Positions 22,384-31,617 of a stretch of DNA of 64,000 nt are shown in pieces. The DNA comes from Boesenbergia rotunda (Eukaryota > Streptophyta > Magnoliopsida > Zingiberales > Zingiberaceae). Below the pieces are notes generated by a model, which was given only the letters and a program-made list of their open reading frames with translations, searched no databases and was not told the DNA's origin. Each line of letters starts with the position of its first letter. The first letter of the stretch is position 1. A program made the translations under genes and the position numbers. Location: contig JAGFNQ010000844.1 of NCBI GenBank assembly GCA_024364735.1, forward strand, positions 48,396-112,395, in the 5' to 3' direction.

Positions 22384-23346
22384 GGGAGGGAGTCCTGGTA
22401 ACTCTTCATGAAACACTTCAGGATAGTCACAGACTACCCTCACTTCTTCACTCTTCAATCCTTCTCCTTGACTTGGATCCACTATATGAGCTAGAAAACC
22501 AGAGCACCCCTTCTCTAACATTCTCTGAGCTTGCAAGGTAGATAGGAACCTCTTTGTCTTTCTCCTTGGGTCTCCAATAAACTCAAATGAAGGTTCTGCT
22601 TCTGGTGTGAACTTGACTTTTCTCTTGCGGCAGTCTATAGAAGCATTGTACTTGCTCAAGAAGTCCATCTCTAGAATGACATCGTAATCCTTCATCTCAA
22701 GGACTACCAAGTCACTGTAGAGTTCTCGGTTGGAAATCCAGATTGGTACTGCCCTTAGCCTCTGAGTAGAGGCCATTACTTCCCCTGACGGTAAGGTTGT
22801 CAAAAATTTCTGACCCAAATTTTCTGGTGGGATCCCTAACTTTTTAGAGAAAAGCATGGATACAAAAGAATGGGTTGCCCTAGTATTGAATAACACAATA
22901 GCATATTGAGATGAGGTGAGTATTCGACCTGTGACCATGTTAGGAGCATTTGCCACCTCTTCCTTGGTGATGCTGAAAACCCTGGCGTTGGTCATGACTG
23001 GTGGGGCTTCCATCCTCGCCTGACTGTAATAAGATCCCTCCATAACTGGCTGCATCTGGTGCAGCTGAGCAGGTCCACCCCCGTACTGAAGAAGCTGTGG
23101 TGGAGGCGGCTTTGCTTTAGGGCACGCCTTGGCCATGTGCCCTACCACTCCACATATATAACACCCGCCAAACCTCGACCGGTTAGGGAAAGTCTTCATC
23201 ATATGCCCTTCTGCTCCGCAAATATGGCATCCGCTCATGCCCTGACGACATACTCCAGGATGTGCTTTCCCACACTTTGGGCAAGGGGGATACTTGAGCT
23301 GCTTGCATGACGTGCCCCCTTTGTTGCCCTCAGAAGACTTCTGATC
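22384..23346 (-). pseudogene. pol: H1a zinc knuckles and aspartic protease, truncated
   Basis: Minus-strand frame, the same as gag. It has CxxC pairs (CPKCGK before the Met, then CHICGAEGH and CYICGVVGHMAKACP, the last a complete CCHC), then the retropepsin region (RVP_2-like). The active site reads VLFNTRATHSFVS where H2 has VLFDTGATHSFVS, so the catalytic Asp and the Gly are both lost. The DVILEMDFL and CRKRKVKF blocks follow. The frame ends in foreign sequence at 22384. Confidence 0.88.
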
Positions 23347-24261
23347 TCACTGCTTCCTCTTGCCTGAATTTCCTTTCCAATTTTGTTGGTTTTGAGGATT
23401 TCCTTGAGACTTCTGGGCTGATGCCTGTTGTTGTTGCACACGTGTGGCCTTTATACTGTTTAAGAAGTGTTCAGTGATCAGAGCACTACTTACTAGTTCT
23501 TCTGAAGTTTGCGGTCTATTACCACCGCCAGCCACATTCAGAGCTATCTGAGGCCTCAGCATCTTGAGCATTAACCTGACCCTTTCCTTTTCAGTACTGA
23601 CTAACTCCGGGCACAAGCGAGCTAATCGATTGAACTTCTTCACTGCTTCATCCACAGTTAGATCTCCTTGACGGAACTCAGTAAATTCATCATAGTGCTT
23701 GTTTGTCACTTTCATGTGAAAGTATTCTTCCAGAAATTCTGCTTCAAGGTCAGCCCAGGTCATCTGATTCACATTCCTCTTAGCTTTCACTCTTTCCCAC
23801 CACATCCTAGCATCTCCAGTAAGGCAGAAAGATGTGCACTTTATCTTCTCCACCTCGGGCCAGTCCAGTAACTCCATTATACTCTCCACTATTTTGAACC
23901 ATGCCTGAGCATCCCATGGTTCACCTGTGCCAGAAAAATTCTCAGGCTTCAGTCTCTGCCACTGAATCAGATATGCCTCTTGCCTTACTTCTCTTGTCGG
24001 AGGTACTGGGGGAACCTCTGTCGCTACTGGTGCTGCTACTTGCGCTACTGGCGCCACTGGAGGGGTAGCAGAAGTGGTCAGCTGATTAGTGGCCTGCTGG
24101 TTAGCCATCAAGGTGGCAATGACTTGTTGCTGTTCAGCAAGTTGCCTCTGAAGCTGGGCCACCACTCCTTGAAGGTCAAGTGGTGGTACTGACTCTGTTG
24201 ACTCCTGTTCTCTAGGAGCTTGCTCCTCATTCCGGACAATTCTAGGACGTCCTCTTGGCAT
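23347..24261 (-). CDS. gag: H1a gag (Retrotrans_gag family), premature stop
   Basis: The start MPRGRPRIVRNEEQ at 24261 is followed by a Gln-rich coiled coil (about residues 30-60), a Pro/Val-rich linker and the capsid-like core (FSGTGEPWDAQAWF, CTSFCLTGDARMWWERV, FLEEYFHMKVTNKHYDEFTEF, about residues 110-240). A TGA at 23347 replaces a Trp codon (KRKQ then stop, KRKRW in H2). The frame itself continues through to 22384, so the original product was one Gag-Pol polyprotein. Confidence 0.88.
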   Translation of the reverse strand: MPRGRPRIVRNEEQAPREQESTESVPPLDLQGVVAQLQRQLAEQQQVIATLMANQQATNQLTTSATPPVAPVAQVAAPVATEVPPVPPTREVRQEAYLIQWQRLKPENFSGTGEPWDAQAWFKIVESIMELLDWPEVEKIKCTSFCLTGDARMWWERVKAKRNVNQMTWADLEAEFLEEYFHMKVTNKHYDEFTEFRQGDLTVDEAVKKFNRLARLCPELVSTEKERVRLMLKMLRPQIALNVAGGGNRPQTSEELVSSALITEHFLNSIKATRVQQQQASAQKSQGNPQNQQNWKGNSGKRKQ

Positions 24262-24640
24262 CCTCTTACTCTATAGCACACAAAAATAAGAGCTCATTAT
24301 CTCTTACTATCTTACTTCATTATCTCCATGCACATATTAGCATGCAATAATACTAACATACTTCCTTACTAACTTACTTCATTATCTCCATGCACTAATT
24401 AGTATGCAATAATACTAACATACTTTCTTATCATCATGCATTCCTGATACTAACAATCATAATTAAAAGCATGCAAAAACTACAAAATGTGAACTTCTTC
24501 ATCATACACTTACTGATACTAGCAGTCAATAATGAAAGCATGCAAAACTATAAGATATGAACATCTTACTTGGAAGCGGCAGGATTGATGCTTGATGTCA
24601 GTGTGGCGGAAGGGTGGAACCTTTTGCTCTGATACCACTC
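24262..24640 (-). other. H1a leader and primer binding site
   Basis: No gene. Between the gag start and LTR, AT-rich leader with tandem-like repeats of 'catgca...actaatacta'. The primer site at 24626-24640 matches initiator Met tRNA (TGGTATCAGAGC). Confidence 0.75.
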
Positions 24641-25625
24641 TGTGACGGCCCACCTTTTGGTACTAAACTTTAGCTTTAAGTTACTACTACTTGGCTTCCC
24701 TTAACTTGCTCTAAATTTTTTTTTCTTCCTTCTCTTTTTTTTCTAAAAAAACAAAACAACATTCATTTTATTTGCTTTGCCAAGACTTGACCCCTAGACC
24801 TCTTAGTTGTAACACTAAAGCACTAACCAGCTGCTCTACACAACTTCTCTGCAATGGTACCAGTCGACTGCTATATAGCAGTCGACTGGTACCAGGCGAC
24901 TGACCTTTTGGCAGGCGCCTGGTGCATCGAACAGAAGCTACTGTTCGATAGGGCAGGTGACTGGTCCTGTACCAGTCGACTGGCACGCCTGAAAACCTGC
25001 ATTTCAGACCTGAAAACTTGTTTCAAAAGTCCACCAAACATATACTTTCAAGCCATACCAAGACATAACACCATTTCTATACTCTATACCAGTTTTATAA
25101 ACATTTTAGCAACTCAAAACGAATCCATTAACTTGAAGTTGTTTTGATTGGCTAAAATGTTTAGAGAACTAGTATTGAGTATAGAAATGGTGTTATGTCT
25201 TTGTATGGCTTGAAAGTATATGTTTTGTGGATGGATGGAGATGAGTTTCAGGTCTGAAATGCAGGTTTTCAGGCGTGCCAGTCGACTGGTACAGGACCAG
25301 TCACCTGCCCTATCGAACAGTAGCTTCTGTTCGATGCACCAGGTGACTGCCAAAAGGCCAGTCGCCTGGTACCAGTCGACTGCTATATAGCAGTCGACTG
25401 GTACAATTATAGAGAAGTTGTGTAGAACAGCTGGTTAGTGCTTTAGTATTACACCTAAGAGGTCTAGGGGTCAAATCTTGGCAAAGCAAATAAAATGAAA
25501 GTTGTTTTGTTTTTTTTGAAAAAAAAAGAGAAGGAAAAAAATAAATAAATAAATAAAGCAAGTTAAGGGAAGTCAAGTAGTAGTAACTTAAATTTAAGTA
25601 TCGAAAGGTGGTCGTCACAGAGTGG
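24636..25625. repeat. Long palindrome: 485-bp inverted repeat arms with 20-bp spacer
   Basis: The left arm 24636-25120 is mirrored by 25141-25625 with few mismatches; the spacer 25121-25140 is GAATCCATTAACTTGAAGTT. The sequence just after the right arm (25626 on) repeats the spacer start and then continues the LTR as in H2. So the inverted copy was inserted with duplication of about 16 bases. RNA read through it would fold into a near-perfect hairpin. Confidence 0.88.
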
Positions 25626-27224
25626 AATCCATTAACTTGAAATTAGGATCTTTGCGAGATTTAACAAAACTATCAAAATATAAGCAAAACACTCTAGAGT
25701 TTGTACCAAACTTAACTTCTATGCGTAGTTTAAACAAGGTCATTCATTCTACCACTTCAAAACACCAAACCACATGTTCTACAAGACTTAGCCCAAAGAT
25801 CTCTTCCACGGTTCCGCCGCCACTGATCATCAATGCAAGTCCCTTCGCCTCCTTAACTTATGCTTTTTCTTTACCTTTGTCTGCAATAGAAGGAAATGCA
25901 ACTAATAAGCAAAATGCTTAGTAAGTAAATCCTAACTCACAAATCCAACGATAAGGGATAAACATGTTTTTTTTTTTCAAAGAATGCTTACTTCCAAAAT
26001 ACATGCACATGGGAAACTTACATATACTTATCATGCTCAATCATGATGAAAACATTACTTGCATAAAACATTTGCAAACTTAACATGCTCATACGTTAAA
26101 AACACTAACTTCTTTACTCTTACCCTTTATCATGCTTGCAAAGTATCAATGTGAACTATATTGAAATAAAGACATGTACTCAAAGCTAAAACACTTGTAA
26201 ATACTTATATACTTGAAAATAATATTCAACTTTCTTTAGGCCTTGACATTGTACCATGGTATCAATGTACCAATTGCGCGCTTCTCTAATAGGTTTCGGG
26301 GTAGCTAGCCGCCGCACCCTATTAGAGCTTCTTTTTAACTTTCTGTGGACCTCTCTTTTGCCCGGTACATATCACTTTACAAAAGTAAAATACTTTCTTA
26401 GTCATAAAGCTTATAATTATCAAGCTATCTTTCCTTTTGCATAACTTTTTGCACTACAAACTTTACCTTTCTTACTTGGAACTTTCATCGAGCACCTTGC
26501 GTGCCCTTTACCCAAAACTCATTTTTGGAACTTTTCAAGAATTTAGTCTTATCACACTTAAGTCACACAACCAAAACTCAATCAAAACCAAGTCCTAAGT
26601 TAATAAACATGTTCTCTTTATAAACTTAAGACACGCAATTAGCATAAACTTAAAACATGCACTTAGATCATAAAATCAAGGTTCTACATCGAAAACTATA
26701 TAACGAAAACTACTTCTATTGCAGGTGAGTGATCTACTTACCTTTGTCTTGAAGAAAACTCACTAAGTATCTCGAAATTCCTAGTGTAGGGCTCTTTTAC
26801 TCTTCCTTTGTAAGAAATCTCCACTCCTTAGCCCTAGGGAAGAAGCCCTAGGCTCTCCACTCAAGAGGAGGAAGAAGGAGGAAGAAAACCCCTTGTTTTC
26901 TCCCTGTTTTCGCAGCCCCTTTCCTCTGCTCGCGCGGCCTCCCGAAACCCTAATGGGGTCTTAACCCAACTTAAGTGGAAGTTTTAATACCTCTTCATGA
27001 AACGGGCTAAATCAACTATAATATTATTTCGTTTCATCCTTTTCTGTGCTTGATACCCTAGCCCAGCTGGTTTCTGCTTTAGCCATGAACTGGAGAGGTC
27101 GCAGGATCAAATCTCACCCGACCTCTTATATATTTTTTTCTTATTTTGATCCGAAAAAATGCTATAATATTCCGAAAAATGCTAGAAAAATTCCTAATAA
27201 TACCAGGAAATTATTGGGTATTAC
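24641..27224 (-). repeat. Shared LTR of gypsy elements H1a and H1b, with internal inverted duplication
   Basis: Starts TGTGACGGCC and ends TATTACA on the plus strand. It serves as 3' LTR of H1b (polypurine tract at 27225-27240) and 5' LTR of H1a (primer site at 24626-24640). It is about 430-460 bp longer than the H2 LTRs because of an inverted duplication (24636-25120 against 25141-25625). tRNA-like box A/B motifs occur near both ends (24785-24845 minus strand; 27059-27112 plus strand). CAGTCGACTG palindromes are at about 24862-24890. Confidence 0.88.
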
Positions 27225-27260
27225 AATCCTCCCTACCTTATAAAAAGTTCGTCCTCGAAC

Positions 27261-29399
27261 TTAGAACAGCTTTGGATACCTTTGCCTCATGCTATCTTCT
27301 GATTCCCAAGTTGTCTCTTCATACTTCTGATTCAGCCATAAGACTTTCACTAATGGTACCACTTTGTTCCTCAGCTTCTTATCTGCTCGATCTATTATCT
27401 GAATAGGCCGACTTTCATAACTGAGATCTTCTTGCACTTGTACCATATGTGGCTCAATCACTTGGTTGGCATCTGGGATATGCTTCTTTAGCATTGAGAC
27501 ATGGAACACATTGTGTATTGCTGACATCTCTGAGGGTAGCTCCAACTCATAAGCTACTTTGCCAACTCTTTACGTCACTGGGTAGGGCCCTACGTATCGA
27601 GGACTTAGCTTGCCTTTCTTGCCAAATCTCATCACACCCTTCATAGGAGCTACTTTGAGGAAAACTGTATCCCCAGCTTCAAACTCTAACGGCCTACGGC
27701 GTACATCGGCGTAGCTCTTCTGCCTACTCTGAGCAGTCTCTATTCTCTGGCGGATACTCCTTATAGCTTCTGTGGTATCCTCTATGAGATCAGTCTGTGA
27801 CCCCATTTTTTTCTTCTCACTACCTTCATACCAACAGAGGGGAGATCTACACTTCCTACCATAAAGAGCTTCATAGGGTGCCATACCAATAGTGGCTTGG
27901 TAACTGTTGTTGTAGGCAAACTCAGCTAAACATAAATACTTGCACCAACTACCCTTGAAGTCCAATGCACAAGCTCTGAGCATATCTTCTAGAACCTGAT
28001 TCACTCTCTCTGTCTGTCCATCAGTCTGGGGATGGAAAGCTGTGCTGAATTTCAATTTGGTGCCTAACGCTGTCTGTACACACTCCCAAAAGTGTGAAGT
28101 GAAACGACCATCCCTATCAGAGATAATGGTCTTCGGGACTCCGTGTAGTCGGATCACTTCCTGCACATATAATTGGGCTAACTTTTCAATTGAGTAAGAC
28201 ACTCTGATTGCCAAAAAGTGGGCATACTTGGTCAATCTGTCTACTATCACCCAAATAGCATCATAGCCATTAGTTGTCTTTGGTAGACCAACTATGAAAT
28301 CCATGGCTATGTCTTCCCATTTCCACTCTGGAATCTGAATGGGCTGTAGGACACCTCCTGGTCTCTGGTGTTCTGCTTTAACTCTCTGACATGTCAGGCA
28401 GGTGCTGACATACTTAGCTATGTCTCTCTTCATCCCTGACCACCAAAATCCTCTTTTCAAATCCTGGTACATCTTAGTGGAACCAGGATGCATTGAGTAG
28501 GGAGTTCCATGGGCTTCTTCAAGAATCTTCTTTCTCAGCTCTTCATGATTGGGGACACATAAACGGTCACCATAGTAGAGTATCCCACTGTCAGATACTC
28601 TAAACTCCTTACTCTCTCCTTCTTGCATCTCCTGCTTGATCCTCTGGATATCAGAATCCTCAGCTTGCTCCTTCTGTATCTCTTCAAGCAAAGTTGACTC
28701 TAGTGTCAATAGGGCTAGCTGTCCATCAATAATCTCCACTCCATACTCTACTATCTCCTTCTGTAATGGTGGTGCCAATGATGATAAGGACATCAAAGTG
28801 GCACAAGTCATTCTACTCAGTGCATCTGCTACCCTATTTGCCTTACCCGGGTGGTAAAGAATCTCACAGTCATAGTCCTTCACTAACTCGAGCCACCTTC
28901 GCTGTCTCATATTGAGGTCTTTCTGAGTGAAGAAATATTTCAGACTCTGGTGATCTGTATAAATCTTACACTGCACTCCATACAAGTAATGCCTCCATAT
29001 CTTTAGAGCAAAGACTACAGCTGCCAACTCCAGATCATGAGTGGGGTAATTCTTTTCATAGTCCTTGAGTTGCCTGGAAGCATAAGCTATGACTCTACCT
29101 TCTTGCATAAGGACTGCTCCAAGTCCTAGCTTTGATGCATCACTGTATATATCAAAGCTCTTATCACCTTCGGGTACTGTAAGAATAGGAGCGCTTGTCA
29201 GTCTCTTCTTCAACTCAAGAAAACTCTGCTCACAGTCTTCAGTCCACTCATACTTCTTATTCTTTCTGGTAAGGGTGTAAGTGGTGAAGCTATTCTTGAA
29301 AAGTCCTCCACAAACCTTCTGTAGTACCCTGTCCAAACCCAGAAAACTTTCTGATCTCACTAGCATTCTTTGGTTGACTCCAGTTACTAACTGCTTCAA
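27261..29399 (-). pseudogene. pol: H1b RT end, RNase H, integrase and chromodomain
   Basis: The first part is RNase H (PILTVPEGDKSFDIYSDAS, LKYFFTQKDLNMRQRRW). Then the integrase zinc domain (HPGSTKMYQ with CLTCQ) and core: AMDFIVGLPK (Asp), ISDRDGRF (Asp), FHPQTDGQTERVNQ (Glu). The C-terminal GPY/F-like end PRYVGPYPVT is followed by a TAA at 27567-27569. The same frame continues to HNVFHVSMLKKHIPDANQ and a chromodomain-like tail (PLVKVLWLNQKYEETTWE), the mark of chromoviruses. Such tails are known to guide integration to heterochromatin. The RT part before 29340 is in another frame. Confidence 0.9.
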
Positions 29400-29895
29400 T
29401 CTTGGCTGGGTCTACCATAATACCTTCCTTGGAAATAATGTGGCCTAGGAAGGCCACCTGATCAAGCCAAAACTCACACTTTGAGAATTTGGCGTACAAC
29501 TCCTTTTGGTGTAAGGTTTGCAACACTATCTTCAGGTGTTCTTCATGTTCTTTCTGAGTCTCTGAATACACTAGGATATCATCAATGAAGACAATAACGA
29601 ACTTGTCCAGAAAATCCTTGAATACTCTATTCATTAGATCCATAAACGTCGCAGGGGCATTTGTCACTCCAAAGGGCATAACCACAAACTCATAGTGCCC
29701 ATATCTTGTATTGAAAGCAGTCCTTGGCATATCACTCTCCTTCACTCTGAGCTGATGGTAACCTGATCGCAGATCTATCTTGGAGAACACTATAGCTCCC
29801 TTCAGCTGATCAAACAAATCATCGATCCTTGGCAAAGGATATCTGTTCTTGATGGTTACTTTATTCAAAGCTCGATAATCTATGCACATTCGCAT
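29290..29895 (-). pseudogene. pol: H1b reverse transcriptase
   Basis: Minus-strand gypsy RT (RVT_1): MCIDYRALNKVTIKNRYPLP, KIDLRSGYHQ, TRYGHYEFVVMPFGVTNAPA and the catalytic FIDDILVYS, then VAFLGHIIS. The frame breaks at about 29340 (SEIRKFSGF..., where H2 reads SEIRSFLGLAGYY) and at 29930-29960, where small indels shift the join to the upstream part. Confidence 0.92.
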
Positions 29896-29948
29896 AGATC
29901 CATCTTTCTTCTTGACGAACAGTACAGGAGCTCCCCCAAGGTGAATGA

Positions 29949-30659
29949 CTAGGGCGGGATGAAACCTTGTCGAGCAGCTCTTGCAATTGTTCTTGGCAAT
30001 TCTTTCAGTTCTGCTGGCGCCATGCGATAAGGTGCCTTCGAAATTGGGTTGGTTCCTGGGGCCAACTCAATTTCAAACTCAATTTCCCGATTGGGAGGGA
30101 GTCCTGGTAACTCTTCAGGAAACACTTCAGGATAGTCACAGACTACCTCACTTCTTCTCTCTTCAATCCTTCTCCTTGACTTGCATCCACTATATGAGCT
30201 AGAAAACCAGAGCACCCCTTCTCTAACATTCTCTGAGCTTGCAAGGTAGATAGGAACCTCTTTGTCTTTCTCCTTGGGTCTCCAATAAACTCAAATGAAG
30301 GTTCTGCTTCTGGTGTGAACTTGACTTTTCTCTTGCGGCAGTCTATAGAAGCATTGTACTTGCTCAAGAGTCCATCCCTAGAATGACATCGTAATCCTTC
30401 ATCTCAAGGACTACCAAGTCACTGTAGAGCTCTCGGTTGGAAATCCAGATTGGTAGCCCTTAGCCTCTGAGTAGAGGCCATTACTTCCCCTGACGGTAAG
30501 GTTGTCAAAATTTCTGACCCAAACTTTCTGGTGGGATCCCTAACTTTTTAGAGAAAAGCATGGATACAAAAGAATGGGTTGCCCCAGTATCGAATAACAC
30601 AATAGCATATTGAGATGAGGATGAGTATTCGACCTGTGACCATGTTAGAGCATTTGCCA
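29949..30659 (-). pseudogene. pol: H1b protease and protease-RT linker, several frameshifts
   Basis: Broken frames match H2: CRKRKVKFTPEAEPSF, FLSTLQAQRMLEKGCSGF, VVCDYPEVFPEELPGLPP, and the RT lead-in REIEFEIELAPGTNPISKAPYRM. Single-base losses lie near 30370 and 30455, and others around 29945-30000 and 30140. The retropepsin active site would fall at 30590-30600, just before the N gap. Confidence 0.82.
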
Positions 30660-31291
30660 NNNNNNNNNNNNNNNNNNNNNNNNNNNNNNNNNNNNNNNNN
30701 NNNNNNNNNNNNNNNNNNNNNNNNNNNNNNNNNNNNNNNNNNNNNNNNNNNNNNNNNNNNNNNNNNNNNNNNNNNNNNNNNNNNNNNNNNNNNNNNNNNN
30801 NNNNNNNNNNNNNNNNNNNNNNNNNNNNNNNNNNNNNNNNNNNNNNNNNNNNNNNNNNNNNNNNNNNNNNNNNNNNNNNNNNNNNNNNNNNNNNNNNNNN
30901 NNNNNNNNNNNNNNNNNNNNNNNNNNNNNNNNNNNNNNNNNNNNNNNNNNNNNNNNNNNNNNNNNNNNNNNNNNNNNNNNNNNNNNNNNNNNNNNNNNNN
31001 NNNNNNNNNNNNNNNNNNNNNNNNNNNNNNNNNNNNNNNNNNNNNNNNNNNNNNNNNNNNNNNNNNNNNNNNNNNNNNNNNNNNNNNNNNNNNNNNNNNN
31101 NNNNNNNNNNNNNNNNNNNNNNNNNNNNNNNNNNNNNNNNNNNNNNNNNNNNNNNNNNNNNNNNNNNNNNNNNNNNNNNNNNNNNNNNNNNNNNNNNNNN
31201 NNNNNNNNNNNNNNNNNNNNNNNNNNNNNNNNNNNNNNNNNNNNNNNNNNNNNNNNNNNNNNNNNNNNNNNNNNNNNNNNNNNNNNNNNNN
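30660..31291. other. Assembly gap (run of N)
   Basis: 632 undetermined bases. The left side is H1b protease; the right side is the middle of an element-D LTR. At least the U5-side part of D's left LTR (about 850 bases by comparison with 43707-44559), D's left flank, and H1b's gag and 5' LTR are missing. The missing sequence is therefore longer than the gap shown. Confidence 0.97.
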
Positions 31292-31617
31292 GCTGTCTTG
31301 GTTCTGACTTTGGGTCTCCAAAATGGAGCCCTAGGTCGAACCGACGCCTACTGTTCCATCGACGGGGAACGCGTCCTCACCTACTCCTCTCAGGAGATTT
31401 TACCTGTTGCCAACCGGCTCCTTCGGTTGGACTTTTGCCCAGCAGTCCTTCGCTAGGTGACCAACAGTCCTTTGCCAGGTCTTTGGTTCCATGCTGTCCT
31501 TCGCCTGGTGCCTAGCAGTCCTTCGCTAGGGCTTTGTATCCTGACATTCCTTCACCAGGTGCCTAGCAGTCCTTTGCTAGGGCTTTGTATCCTGGCATTC
31601 CTTCGCTAGGTGCCTAG
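31292..31617 (-). repeat. Element D 3' LTR, part 1 (before element E)
   Basis: Matches 44559-44880 of D's right LTR in the same orientation, including the sequence GACGGGGAACGCGTCC and the start of the AGCAGTCCTTCGCTAGG minisatellite. It ends in the target duplication CCTAG (31613-31617) of element E and resumes at 38855. Confidence 0.88.

Larger units (their letters stand above)
22384..24640 (-). mobile_element. Gypsy element H1a (Tekay-like chromovirus), 5' part only
   Basis: On the minus strand, the LTR at 24641-27224 is followed by a primer site (GAGTGGTATCAGAGC, 24626-24640), a leader, gag and most of the protease region. It is truncated at 22384 within a stretch GGGAGGGAGTCCTGG that also occurs at the matching point of H1b (near 30095). 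The RT, integrase and 3' LTR of this copy are missing. Confidence 0.85.
27225..30659 (-). mobile_element. Gypsy element H1b (Tekay-like chromovirus), 3' part, runs into gap
   Basis: Minus-strand protease remnant, RT, RNase H, integrase and chromodomain, ending at the polypurine tract next to the LTR at 27224. Its gag and 5' LTR would lie in or beyond the N gap. The protease region is present both here (30100-30659) and in H1a, so H1a and H1b are two copies, not one rearranged copy. Confidence 0.88.

Noticed and set aside
24785..24845. A real tRNA gene
   Set aside because: Box A and B resemble tRNA, but no acceptor stem pairs and the sequence is a fixed part of the repeated LTR.
30548..31321. 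Open frames running across the N gap
   Set aside because: They are open only because N codons cannot be stops.
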